The position numbers were made by a program, and so were the translations under genes. From Maylandia zebra (lineage: Eukaryota; Chordata; Actinopteri; Cichliformes; Cichlidae): 64,000 nucleotides of DNA. Within the stretch, counting starts at the first letter, position 1. The number at the start of each line of letters is the position of its first letter. This document shows positions 48,154 through 60,489 of this stretch, piece by piece. Location of the stretch: NCBI RefSeq assembly GCF_041146795.1, contig NC_135170.1:6784033-6848032 (forward strand), read 5' to 3'. The notes under the pieces were generated by a model. The model searched no databases and was not told the origin of the DNA. It saw nothing but the letters and a program-made list of their open reading frames with translations.

Positions 48154-49367
48154 ATGCCCGTGGCCTCCACCAGGACAGAGCCTGGTGAGACCAAACACTA
48201 TACTCCACATCAGCTTAGCATCGCCACATGATTGTTTTTTTCTGTTTTCTTTATTCACAGCTCTCTCCTAAAATCCAGTTTCACAAAAGATTAAAAACCA
48301 GAAATATGAGAATGTGTTACTAATCTGAAAAATGGTGGTATTTGCTCTTTGTAAGCTAATTAATGATAACAGATGTTTTAGAGTTACAGCTACACTGTAG
48401 AATATCCTCCAGGAAACGACTGATGCCCCCAAATACCAATATTTATGATAGCGCTGTAGTATATATATATATATATATATATGATGCTGGTTTGCTTACA
48501 CCTGTGGCCTTTGATTACATCTGGTAATATCAAATTCAATAATATGAAAATACTAAAATAAATAAAAATGAAAAAATTACATAATTGCAGCTTGTTACAT
48601 TGTAGCATACTTCCCTTGAATATGACTAAATATAGAAATTCTTAAATTCACTGCAGTTTTGTACATAACAGCACTGCTGTAGGCTGTATTTATGAGTCAT
48701 AATCTAGTTTTCTTTCATTTTAAATTTCAACTTTAAACTTTAACCTTAAGGCAGCATTCCGGCTAACAAGCTGTGCTGGCAAGTTGAAATTTTCTCAACC
48801 TTCCAAAGCAAAGCAAAGCAATACATGTACAGTTCATTTCTCTAGCACATGATTTTAGCCTGCAGCTTTCTGTTTTCTTCTCTTTGTTCAATGTTGTCGT
48901 TCCTAAAGCCAAAAATGCATCCAAACAACAGACCGTGTGCCACCACACTCGGTAGTATGTTTTAAAGGAGACAGTACACACTGGGGGGAGTATTAACTGA
49001 ATTTAAAGACAAAAAATGTCAATTTGAGGTCCTGAATGTCGGTTTTGATTGATTTGTCAGCCCTACAGTATCCCCTACCTGACACAACACACAGTCTGCA
49101 GCTTTTTTAACCCATGCCATTAGATTAATATGGAGTTATAAACTCATACTCGCGTAAGTATCTATTTTTGAAACTAAAAGGATGTTGAATTCCAATGAGG
49201 AATTTCCCTATAATGAGCAGAATTCAGACAGTTACATCACAGCTTTGTTAAAACCAGGAAGCCAGGTGCTTGTTTAAAGCAGAGTTACAACTATAGACAC
49301 AAGCTCTGTGTCATTTGTTACGGTCTCATTTACCATGTTTCCCTTACTTAATGTTGTTCTTCCCTTC

Positions 49368-49443
<76 letters not shown>

Positions 49444-52400
49444 ACAGTGCCCCAAGTGTTGGACGCAATGAGCGACAGCACGGCCAGCTCCACCACAGCC
49501 AATGACCTGGACCTCATTTACCTCAAAGGCATCATGGAAAGCCCTCTGGTAGGCTTCACACAGATGCACTCGTGCACACACATATTTTAAATTCAATAAA
49601 TTTTGCTGCGCTTCTGTCATTCATACTTGCACTTGCAGCACGCTCTCATCTTTGTAACCGTGTTTGTATTTGTGCGTAAGGAGCAAGAGGAGAGCCTGAA
49701 GGAGCCACGGTTGTCACCCGTGAGGGAGAATAATGTGGAGCTCCTGCAGGAGATCCTGAGAGACCTGGACCCATTCACCAATCGTTCTGACACCGCAGCC
49801 GAGCTTGCTCGCATTCTCACGCAGCCTCACTTCCAGGTGTGGAACACACAAAGTCACACACACAGTGTTTCCCACTTTGTGTTTTCACTGTATTCCAGTC
49901 ACAGAGGTGGTTAATTGAAGGAAAACGAATATTTCATGCATGATATTTTGTGCCTCAGTCTCTGCTGGAGACACATGATTCAGTGGCAGCTCAAGCATGT
50001 GAAAGTCCACCTCCCAGCCCATGTGACTTTGTGGATCATGAACCAGAAGACAGCCAAGCACACAACCACCTTCCACCTGATGCCATCCGCATGGTGGGCA
50101 TACGCAAAATAGCCGGGGAGCATCTGGTAGGTTATTAGAATTTGGACTGTTTGCACCTTTTGTGTTTCCCATTTAAAAACATTCAGTTTGTGAAATAATA
50201 AATGCTTGTGTGGGTTGTATGCTGGTGCCATTTGGGTTATGGATGCAGATTTTTATTAGTGTTAATGATGGAGATAATAGCCAGTAATAACTGTATTCCA
50301 GGGTGTGACATTCAAGGTGGAGGGTGGGGAGCTGGTGATAGCTCGTATTCTTCATGGTGGGATGATAGACCAACAAGGGCTGCTGCACGTCGGCGATATC
50401 ATCAAAGAGGTGTGTTGCTTTTTTCTTTTTTGTTTGTTTTTTGTTTTCCTTAGTTTCATTTTCAATTATCCTCTAATTTATTGGTTTATGGTGGAACCTT
50501 GCATTTTTAGTTCTATAGGATAGTTGTTTACTTTTTTCAGTAAGTTAGTATTTGATGAAGAATATACTTTTTGGTTTCCTGCTAAGACTATCCGTCCTAT
50601 GAATGCAAGAGCCGACAGAAACATGTAGACAGCTACTGCAGACTGTTCAGAGGTAACGTCTCCAAAGCTCACTTTGTAAAGCATTATATTTCCATTGTTT
50701 CATCTACATTAAAATGTGTCTCACTGTGAGGTTAACAGGAGACCAGCTGAGACTCCAGGAAATCAGTGCACCTGGCCCACTGTCCCTGTGATTCTTGGGA
50801 GTGAAGCTATTTTTACAGCAGTAGCTGTTTCACATGTCTCCAGTTTTTTTTATGCTGTTCTGAGTTCCCGCCTGATTTACATATGAAGCATACCGATATT
50901 ACCGTATTACCGTATCAATCGTCTCGTTAAGCATTTACTTATCGACTCTTGTTCTCTTGTGTTTATTTCTTCTTGAGTGTCAACTTGTTAACCGCTATGA
51001 CTCAAGGTCAGGCTCAAGCATGAAGTGCCCCAGATTATTTGCGTACCTCCACAACTACCATAAGAAAAAATCTGTTGTTTATCAGCTGTTTATTGATCAC
51101 GGCGTTCTGAAAGTCTAAATGCATAAATCTGTGTCCATACTATTGTTTAACCACTAGATGGGGAGGTAAACTATGTGTTCTTATGAAAGCATGGGGCAGA
51201 AACCCACAGCAGTTCAATCCCAATACTGTGCAAATGAATAGATCAGGAAAAAATAGCAAAAGTAAGGATCATTTGCTAGTGAAAGTTTGTTTTTTTGACA
51301 TTTTATTCAGGGGGTTTTGGTGCTGCAGTTATTGGAGTTTCACTCCTGGAATCTGTGGAACTTTATTCATTTGAGTGGATGTTTGAGCAGATACTTACCT
51401 GTGTTTAAATACTCTGTGGTGTAGCTTGCTTGCACTGGGCAGGTCTATCCCTCCTGACAGGGCTATTGGGACCTGTTCTGGTGCTCTGTAGTGGGCTAAC
51501 ACCTTAAGAGTACATTTTCAGTTGTTCAATTTGTCCGTCATCTGCATAGTCCACAAGAGGCTTTTAATTTTTACATGCTTCAAAGTTCTGTAAATATTTA
51601 AGCCAACTGATCGAATTTGCAAATTTAAATGTAAAACTCTAGTCAGCTGTTTAAAACCCTTTCGCTTAACCTTTAAGACATGTAAGGAATCTTTTTTGTC
51701 ATTACTCTTGTTGTCTACTTTACTGACAGGCGAATGGACGAGAAGTGGGCAGGGACCCCAGGGTTTTACAGGAAGAGCTGCAAGCAGCTAGTGGAATTGT
51801 GGTTCTGAAGATACTGCCAAGTTATCATGAATCCATACCACCTGTACAGGTGACACATAAACACACCACACACAGAATAGACACATGGGGCTAAATCTAT
51901 TCTCCTTATTTGTCAGGGTTTCTATTTATTTATTTATTTTTTGGTTATTAACTGAATTTCATTGTTAGAAACTTATTTTCATTAACACTAGAACCTTGTT
52001 TTGACCTCTGTTAAATTAAAACCACGTGATCTCATATTTCATGCTGTTTTAAAAATGGATTTCTTCATCAAATACTGAATTTTGGGGTGTTTGGGATCAA
52101 AAGAGAAAAGAAAGTATAACCATTTTTACATAGAACCACCAAGGATGTTATTTCGACCGCATAGAAACTGATGTAAAATCACTGTTGTGCCACATTGGGC
52201 TGCCTAGCAATACGATTGTTTACACACATTTTGACTTAAATGCTGCTGTTACATGAGTCAGAGCTAGCTATATGTGATTGATAAATAAATATGTAGGGGA
52301 ATGTAGTTAGATGAAACATGAGTAATTGCTGCTGGGCTCAGGGTGGGATATTGAGCTGGGCAGACTGTGGGACCGAAGGCATGGAGAACCAGGTATGTAA

Positions 52401-55400
52401 CTTGCTGTGTAGGGCAGCATAGGGAACTGAAATGAACAGAGACTCCAGAGTGTGGGGAACTAATCCAAATAACTAAAGAGTGAAATCAAGAGAACAGCGC
52501 CCTGCTCACTTTCAGGCCTGAGCAGCACCTCAGCAGGTGAAGCTGCGGACTGAGGCAGGGTAGTGTGCAGGTTTGGTCTTAATTATATTTTTTAAGTGTG
52601 TAAGCTGTTGTGGTAGTTTTGTCCAGTCTTTGTTTATTTATTCTAAAGTGTGTTTTAAACTTTACAACCTGCAATTAAATTTTAAAACTCATTGATGAAA
52701 CCATTCAAATCCCTCAAAATTCACCTTAAATCCTTGTTTTGCCAAATCTGACTTAAAATTAGAAAAATTTGATGAAATAAACAACTTAAGTGAACTTAAA
52801 AAATGGCATCTTTGCCATTACTGCAAGCAGCACCTCAGTAATGGCACCTGTGGTAACATGAACCCCTCCTAGCAGTTCTAGTCTTAAAGGGATTTTAACT
52901 TGGGATGCACCACTGAAATAAAGATGTGTACCTCTATGTATTTCTCCAGGTATTCTTTAAGTGTCACTATGATTATGACCCAGCCAACGACAACCTGATT
53001 CCTTGCAAGGAGGCGGGGTTAAGGTTTGAGACCGGGGATATCCTGCAAATAGTCAATCAGGATGATGTCAACTGGTGGCAGGTGACAGAATAGTATTTAT
53101 GTGAACATGTTATAGCTTCCTGTGTGCACATTTTCATATCTTTGGATTGCTTTGCTAATTTTTTCTTCATTTGTTGTGCAGGCACGTCATGTGGAAGGTG
53201 GGAGTGCTGGGTTAATCCCTAGTCAGATGCTTGAGGAAAAAAGGAAAGCTTTTGTCAAGAGAGATGTGGAGCTGGCACCTGCAGGTAATATGAAAGAACG
53301 AATAAGGTTGTGATGATGGTGACTTTATTTTAACAGAGGGCCTGGATTCTAATCAAAGCATGGACGCAGTGTGTGTTTTGGGCCTTAATGAAATCATCTC
53401 ACTATGGATGTAAAATATTATTAAAATACTGGTGGTTGCCAGTGTTGCTCTGCAGCCTCCTAGTGGATGGTATCAGTTAGATAATCATAGGTGACTTCCT
53501 CCTTGAATTATTGCATCACAAGATTTTCAGGAAACTTGAAGAAACCTTGAGGTCAGTGTCGCTGAGATTCAAACTCATCTGAAATTTTAGTAGCTGCACC
53601 TTCAAAATCCAAAACATTTCAAAATCCCACATTGGCACATTTTGGAGTTATAGCATTCACAAACGTGAGTGTCCAAGCTGCTGCCCTGCAGGGTGACGAC
53701 AGTACTCCATCAGCCTTTTACAGCTTTGGGGTAAAAGCCAAAAATGTTTCATGAACACAACAGAATATGACCCATTTGTATTGAACTATATTAGCATATT
53801 ATACTGTAAACAGAAATATAAATCGTTAATAAACATATGTCAGCAAAAAAAAAAGACTTCTGAAAGTGTTAAGTATTAAGTAGGTGTTCATTAAGGAAGG
53901 GCACTATGTTCACATGTCTGGTGTGTGTTGCTGCAGCCCATGGTTTATTGATTATTTGTCACTGCCGTGTGGTGGTGCACAAACACGCCAGGTACATGAA
54001 GTTTGCTCACATATTTAAATTTCACAATGTGCCAGTGCACTGGTCTACAATGTTTTAAGAATATTTAGACTTAACTTTTTATAAGAAATATTTTCAATAT
54101 AACATTGAGCATTATAGCATGAACCTGTATTAGATTACAAGAAAAGAAGTTTGAACATACTCCCACTTTCATATGTGGGAGTTACCCCAGTTATTATGGC
54201 ATATAAGAACCATCGCTCTCTGATGTCCAACCTTTGTAAAAGAAAAAAGGTTTTCTTTGCTAAACGTTACCAGTCAATGATGTGTCATTTTTTACACTTC
54301 TGTAAATGTGAGATTTGCATAAGCATTCGAACAACTGCTAATTCAGTTCGAGTTCACAGAAGGGGTTTTGTTCTGTAAGGGAGCTCTTATCAGTAGATCC
54401 AGTAGATCTAATTCCCCTTTTAGAAGCACAAACATGAATATTAGAACTTAAAGAGGAAAAATTAAATGTGTATGAGACATAATATCTGGCAGAGACACCT
54501 GCATGAACATGACTGATCATTACAAGCCAGCTTGTGGGCAAATGAGTACAAGTTAGTAGTTGTGAAACATGACTGATGCTCATAAATTACTTTAGTTTGA
54601 AGTTTGGCTTCAGTTCTCTGCCTACACTAATGCTGTGCTCCAACAATGCAACAGGAAATCTGTGTACTGGTGTTGGAGGAAAGAAGAAGAAGAAGATGAT
54701 GTATGTGACCACCAAAAATGCAGGTAATAAAACAGGGCCAGGATCAGTTTAGCTCTGCTGGGGTAAAATATTCCTACTGCTTCGTCCTTACTTTCTGCTC
54801 TTTGTTCACCCTCAGAGTTTGACAGACATGAGATACTGCTCTATGAGGAGGTGGCCAAGGTCCCACCTTTCAAGAGGAAGACTCTGATTCTGATAGGTGC
54901 TCAAGGTGTGGGGAGGCGGAGACTAAAGAATAAGCTTCTACTGAGGGATCCACAGCTCTTTGGGACCATAATTCCATGTATGAAGTCTGATATATTCCAT
55001 TGCCTTATTGCTTCTTATTGCTAAAGTAGCTAGAATTGTTTTTTTGTTATATTGAGTCGATCGGTAGGCCCACAAACCCCTATGCAGGAAGTTGATTTCG
55101 GCTCTCTGATTAAAAAACATCTTGATCCCTGATCCTCTGATCAGTCCCCTCTGCATCATCTGAGTCTCAGCCAGTAGATGGTGCAGAGGGGACTCGCTCA
55201 ACCTGACTGCCTTCATGTCCAGATGTCTTCCCTGCTTCCCCTGATAGGAAAAAAGCTGACTAGCTTTGCAGGTCAAACCTTTTTGATTGCACCTGTTGTG
55301 GCACTTGTTATCCTGGGATGGTTTCAGAGGCCTGTACAATAGGCCCCAAGGGAAGATATTACTGGGAAAGGCTAGAGCAACCTATTAGAGCTATTTGGAC

Positions 55401-57055
55401 TAATATAGATCAATACTCACCTTTAATGTTTCTCAAAGGGTTGAAAAAGGAATGGCCACAGTTTAGACTTTAATAGCAGAAGATTTTATTAAAACAACTT
55501 TTCAGAGTGGGGTCTGCTACCAAATGTGGCAGACAAACTGACTAAAATGTCCACCATCCATCTAAAAATTTTTACATTTTGGGTTGGAGAGCTATGTTAG
55601 CTGGCTTGAGCTAATAAACTGATCATAGTAACTTCCCTTCCTTGTATTTGCGCAGACACCTCCAGAAAACCCAAAAAGGGAGAGCGAGAGAGTCGGATGT
55701 TTGCTTTCACTACCCGCAGCAAAATGGAAACAGACATCAAGAACGGGCGCTATCTAGAACATGGAGAGTATGAGGGCAACCTGTACGGCTTGAAGATCGA
55801 CTCCATACATGAGGTGGTGGAGGCAGGGCGGGTCTGCATACTGGACGCCAACCCTCAGGTGTGCACATACAAGACTTTTCTGTTTTAGCAGTAATCATAA
55901 GCAGCAGCACCTTTACTGTCTTGTGTGAAAATTAGGGGCTAATTTGACAGAATCCTGTATACATTACACACATGCTTCTAATAGTTTCTATTGCCAGTTT
56001 ATTAAAGTGAAATGCTCTAACTTACGTTGTGCTTGAGATGCTGAATCAATGTCGTTGTGCTATTGTGGTAAGCTGATTCAGTTTTACCATGAACACACTG
56101 TACAGCATTTTTGGTTTTCCTTTGTTTGAAATGGTCACAAACTTTAGATAGTTTTCATCTTTTTCTGTGACTTTGCTTTTCGCTTCTTCTTCATCTTCTC
56201 TGCTTTTCTGATCCCGTCATCAAGTCAAGGCCGCTCCGTCCACATAAAACATGGTGATCACTAACCAGTACATGGCCTTAAAGTAGAAAAATTTGCACGT
56301 GGTATTGCACATAAGCATTGTGCATAATATTGCATACAAGGGAGACTGGGCGAAGGTTAACACAGTGTATTGGATGTGTGTGTGTGTGTGTGTGTTAAAT
56401 CTGTTTGACACAGTCAGTCCCATTCAGTCAACATAGTGTCATGTGCCTCACTCAAGGGCATCTTATTAAGAGTACTGATAAGAGAAAACAGTCTTTCACT
56501 CTCGTCAGTCGGTAACTTGTGGTGGATTAGCCCAGTGGGTCAAAAAGTTTAGAGCCTGCAAGAGACTCTTTCAGTCTAATGTACTTGTGTTGATTTTGCT
56601 TGCGTGTCTTAATTTTAGTCTCTCAAAGTTCTGCGGACCTCTGAGTTCTTGCCCTACATCGTGTTCCTTCAAGCTCCAGAGTTCGAGGTGCTCAAGGCCC
56701 TAAATCAGTCAGCTGCAGAGGCAGGGGTCGTCACCAAGACGCTGATGGTAGGAATTGCTCACAGTACAACCATATGCACATAAAGAAGATGAATAACTCA
56801 GGAAGCAGCAAATAATGAGAAATCAGTCAAAGCAGAAGTCCTGTGATTAACAGCCCTGCTATCTGTTTTCCTTCACAGGATGAAGAGCTGCAGAGGACGT
56901 GCGATGAGAGTGCTAAAATCCAGACAGCTTATGGTCACTACTTTGACCTCAGCATTGTCAACGACAACCTCGACGAGACATACCGCACCGTCAAAGCAGC
57001 GCTGGAAACGGTTTCCAAAAACCCCCAGTGGGTCCCGGTCACCTGGGTGTTCTAG
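48154..57055 (+). CDS. mpp2: MAGUK scaffold protein MPP2 (13 coding exons)
   Basis: A membrane-associated guanylate-kinase scaffold that links adhesion and signalling proteins at the cell cortex and synapse. Coding exons: 48154-48184, 49448-49548, 49681-49836, 49959-50126, 50302-50409, 51730-51849, 52950-53081, 53182-53284, 54655-54723, 54816-54977, 55656-55858, 56619-56747, 56879-57055. All junctions are GT-AG and phases match, giving 552 residues ending [11 protein letters not shown]27 domains lie at about 10-115 ([39 protein letters not shown]). The PDZ domain is at about 135-217 ([20 protein letters not shown]). SH3 is at 229-296 ([26 protein letters not shown]). A basic KKKKKMM hook precedes the guanylate-kinase-like domain from about 350 to 545. 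Its P-loop reads GAQGVGRRR and lacks the usual GK[ST], as expected for a non-catalytic MAGUK. MPP2 rather than MPP6 is favoured by sequence details (MPVA start) and by linkage to pyy. Confidence 0.93.
48460..48482. repeat. (TA)n microsatellite
   Basis: About eleven TA units in mpp2 intron 1. Confidence 0.85.
49371..49442. repeat. (GT)36 tract abutting the mpp2 exon 2 acceptor
   Basis: Thirty-six uninterrupted GT units end only five bases before the acceptor AG dinucleotide is completed (GT tract, then CACAG, exon from 49448). The usual pyrimidine tract (TTGTTCTTCCCTTCAC) is displaced to about 80 bases upstream of the acceptor. Confidence 0.95.
50410..51729 (+). other. mpp2 intron 5
   Basis: A 1.3-kb GT-AG intron inside the PDZ-coding region. 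No repeat or nested gene was recognised. Confidence 0.8.
51850..52949 (+). other. mpp2 intron 6
   Basis: A 1.1-kb intron between the PDZ and SH3 coding parts. Nothing notable was seen. Confidence 0.8.
53285..54654 (+). other. mpp2 intron 8
   Basis: A 1.4-kb AT-rich intron before the exon for the basic hook. No nested gene was recognised. Confidence 0.8.
54978..55655 (+). other. mpp2 intron 10
   Basis: About 680 bp, containing the strong hairpin at 55143-55194. Confidence 0.8.
55143..55194. repeat. 20-bp stem hairpin in an mpp2 intron
   Basis: Arm AGTCCCCTCTGCATCATCTG, 12-base loop, then TAGATGGTGCAGAGGGGACT. All 20 positions pair, two of them as G-U in RNA of the plus strand. It could be a small RNA hairpin or a MITE relic. 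Confidence 0.8.
55859..56618 (+). other. mpp2 intron 11
   Basis: A 760-bp intron with a short (GT)n run near 56377-56394. Nothing else was recognised. Confidence 0.8.
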
Positions 57056-57813
57056 AAAGAGACGTGCTGGACTGAGGAGGGAGGGAACAAGAAAGGAAGC
57101 AGGCACTGAAAATATTCCACTGAGTATAAATGATGGGTAATGACTTTACAGGATAACTTCTCAAATTTCCATAATTTAAACAGGATATATTTTCAGTGCT
57201 GCAAAGAAAGCGTGGAATTGAAGAAGGAAAGAGATGAACGAGGAGGTGGAAAAAAACCCTTCATTTCAAAAAGTGTGCATATGCATGTGTGTTCCTGTTT
57301 ACATAGAGACTTCAGAGCAAAGACATGTGCCATTACTGATGATTATCATCAGACATTGTCATTGTTTACATTTTTTGCATTTAATCAGTGCCATCTCAGT
57401 GCAACTCAGTGCCATTAGGAACAAGCAAGCTCCATCTTTCACTTTTGTAAGTGTACAGTTTCTCATCATGAAATCAAAAATAGTTTCCCACTGCCTTCTA
57501 CAGTAAATGTGGATGTTTTGCATAAAGGTTAAGTTGTATAAGGTTTCCTATCAATCCCCTCACACCCATGGGTAAAGCTTTTTTCAGGTTAAGTCTGGTG
57601 AGGCCGTCATAATCTTTAAAAAATGTCTCTTGTTCTGGAGTTGGTTGAAAAGTGAAAGGACATCTCTTTCAGGCTTTTAAAAAGATTTGATTTCAACTTT
57701 TATTGGTTAGAGACACTAATCACTGAGCAATAGCATCTAAATGGTACATGACCATCAGTGGCAATAACAGATTCAATTTGTTTGAAAAGTCAAAGTTAAC
57801 ATCACATCCAGAC

Positions 57814-58103
57814 CAGGGGTCTCAAACTCCAGTCCTCGAGGGCCAGTGTCCTGAACCACGTATACCTGTTGCAACACAACTGAATACAATTAGTAGGTCA
57901 TTAGCAAGAGTATAGCACTTGACTATAGAACTTGACTGCATGCAACCCCTAACCCTACTAAATTTGAGTAATGTTGTTTGGAAAAATTTACTTCTAAAAG
58001 TACTTTTATTGCTCCATGTTCATTCACTCATGAGCTGCTGTAACGTGAATCAAATAGCTGAATAGCCACTTCAGTCCTCAAGGACTAGAGTTTGAGACCC
58101 CTG
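57814..58103. mobile_element. Short hAT-like MITE (290 bp)
   Basis: The left end CAGGGGTCTCAAACTCCAGT and the right end (reverse complement CAGGGGTCTCAAACTCTAGT) form inverted repeats of 28 bp with three mismatches. The flanking 8 bases (ATCCAGAC, ATCTCGAT) agree at only five positions, so the target duplication is weak or decayed. No coding capacity. Confidence 0.75.
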
Positions 58104-58592
58104 ATCTCGATCAAAACCTAGCATGAAACCTCTCAGCCAGGTTTAAACAGAAAGAAACATTTTTTCTAGATATCTTCACCTATCATAAAAAAACAGCTCG
58201 TCACATTTCACTATAATCTCATTTTAACTTTGTTTCAGTGTGCGGCACAGTCGCTTCATTAACAGTTTTTCAATAAGTAGCATACTGGGTGGGTCACATG
58301 GATTAAACTATGATTTAGAGAACAAAAAAGAATCAACGAATATCCTCTTCATCCTATGGAGCAGGTGCTGAAAAAAATAGGACAAAGAAATAAATGAGAA
58401 GTCTGGAGCTCTGCATTCAGCTGTTAACTGTTTTTCTTAAATCATGATTTACTCATAATGCTGGCCTCTTCTCATGGTTCTGTTACTAAACCTGAAGCCT
58501 CTTTAATTCAGTTCCATGTCTAAATGTGAATGTGGCCACTATTAAGAGCAAATCATAGAATGAGTCTTAGGAGATACACTGTTCATTTAAAA

Positions 58593-58770
58593 CAGAACTC
58601 CAGGCCTCAAGAGCCGGTATCCTGCAGGTTTTAGATGTCCTTGATCCAACACCGCTGATTTAAATGGCTAAAATCAACATGTCTTGAAGTTCTCCAGAGG
58701 CCTGGTAATGAACTAATCGTTTGATTCAGGTGTGCTGACCCAGGGTGTTGTCTAAAACCCTACAGGCCTG
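58593..58770. mobile_element. hAT-like MITE (178 bp)
   Basis: Flanked by an exact 8-bp duplication, ATTTAAAA (58585-58592 and 58771-58778), the size hAT elements make. Starts CAGAACTCCAGGCCTCAAG and ends CTACAGGCCTG. The inverted repeat is weak (CAG...CTG plus scattered matches). Internal text such as CCTGCAGGTTTTAGATGTCC is common in fish repeats. Confidence 0.65.
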
Positions 58771-60453
58771 ATTTAAAACATCACCATTTACTTGATGATT
58801 TTCTATTTGATTTCTGTATAGGTTTCTCATCATATTCCAAATTTAATAATTGTTCGCAGACACTGAAAAATTCCTGTAAGAATTCAGTCAACTCACTCCG
58901 TAACATTTTGACAGCTAATTTTGAGTTTCAGTCTTTTAACCATTTAGTTGTAGATGTATTTTAAGCTTCTAACCTCTTTTAATTTTAGTGTAGTTTTAGT
59001 CGACTAAGTATCATAAGAGTACAGTAGGCTAATCCTGAAGTTGAGTGACTTCATTTAAATATAAAGTGTAAAAGTATTTTACCAGTAAGAGTTGCTCCAA
59101 ATGGTTACAAAGCATCTTATTTTCCTCAATATCCACTTTATGTCTATGTCTCATCTTCTCTTCTACTCAAGTGTTGACATTTTGTTTTGTTTTCATGACA
59201 AACAGGGAGCTTCCCTCCAACTTACCCTGTTAGTCAGCAGCAGATGAAATACGCACAACTAACCTGACCGAAAAAGAGAGAGATTATTTCTAATTGGATC
59301 GCCTCCTTTCTGCCCAGTATATATTCAATGACAACAGTGTCAATACACTTTGTCATAGTTTTTCTCCTCGAGCATTCTTTTTTATTTAGTTGTCATCATG
59401 TTTTAGGAAAACTATGATAGAAATTATTGGTCATAGAGATAAACAAATACAAATTTTATTTGTCACATACACAGTACAACATATAGTGAACATGTAGTGA
59501 TATGCTTGTGTCCTGAATGACTGATATTTAACTGTGCATCATTTATGCTGATAACTTCTAGGACCAAATATGTTTGGTTGTTATAGGTGGATCTAGACCT
59601 AGAGTTCAACTAAACATACAGAGTGTCAAGAATATGGAATAAAAGTGCACACATCAGGAAGAAATCAAACAAACACAAGCTGTGAAACCGTACATTGAAG
59701 TCATTGTACAAAGCTTTCTTTCACCAGAATGAGTTATTCTGTTTCACTCATCCTGTCATTCTCAGTTAGCACTTTTCATTTTGATGTGTCTGTGATTTTT
59801 TTGTTTTTGTTTTTTGTATTTCTTGCGTGAGCTGTAAAAAGGTTGTAGATAGAATGTAGATACACAATCATATAGAAGGAATGATGCTCCCCCCTCGTAT
59901 TTACAGTATGAGACATGTCAGTGGTAGCCTCAGAGTGAAGACCACAGCAGCTGACCTACATCAAAATAAATGTAAAACAGTATTTTCACCATTTTGATGT
60001 CAACACAGTGTGTTGTCTTTTGTCTGTTTTTTGTTTTTGCCCTTCAGTTGTAGTGTCACTCTCAGGCCACCGTACTTGTCACAGTTTCCACAGTGCCAAC
60101 TGAAGTAAAACAAATCATTGTATTTATTTTTTAATTTCATGTGTTTTTTGTGGCAGCTACTCAGTATTTTGATGCACAATCGCTTAGCGATATAAGAAAA
60201 TTTGGTGTTTAACAGTGAACAGAGTCTGGTTCTTTAGGCTGTGTTAGGGGAGCAGTTTTTAGTCAGTCTTTGTAAATAACATTTATATTTATGCTCTAGT
60301 TTTTAAAGATGGCTTCAGAAAAGCAGATTTTTGCCTGGCAGCTATACATGTGACGTCTGAATATGCTGGAATAAAACCATCATTACTCTTGAGGACATTC
60401 CAAAACCTCACTGTGTGCTTTTTTCAATAAAATGTCATGAATGCAACGGTAAC

Positions 60454-60484
60454 GATCATCAAATCACAAAAAGATTTGATGATC
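60454..60484. repeat. Hairpin just after the mpp2 poly(A) signals
   Basis: GATCATCAAATC, seven-base loop, GATTTGATGATC: a perfect 12-bp stem. Confidence 0.75.
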
Positions 60485-60489
60485 TTGCG

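Larger units (their letters stand above)
57056..60440 (+). other. mpp2: mpp2 3' UTR (inferred)
   Basis: No other gene follows before the first good poly(A) signals, AATAAA at 60370-60375 and at about 60426-60431. A 3' UTR of about 3.3 kb would be long but normal for a neural scaffold gene. It contains two hAT-like MITEs. Earlier polyadenylation cannot be excluded. Confidence 0.5.

Noticed and set aside
48154-57055. MPP6 (linked to NPY) for the MAGUK gene
   Set aside because: The N-terminus, the PDZ and SH3 text and the C-terminus ending WVPVTWVF fit MPP2 more closely, and the neighbour is PYY.
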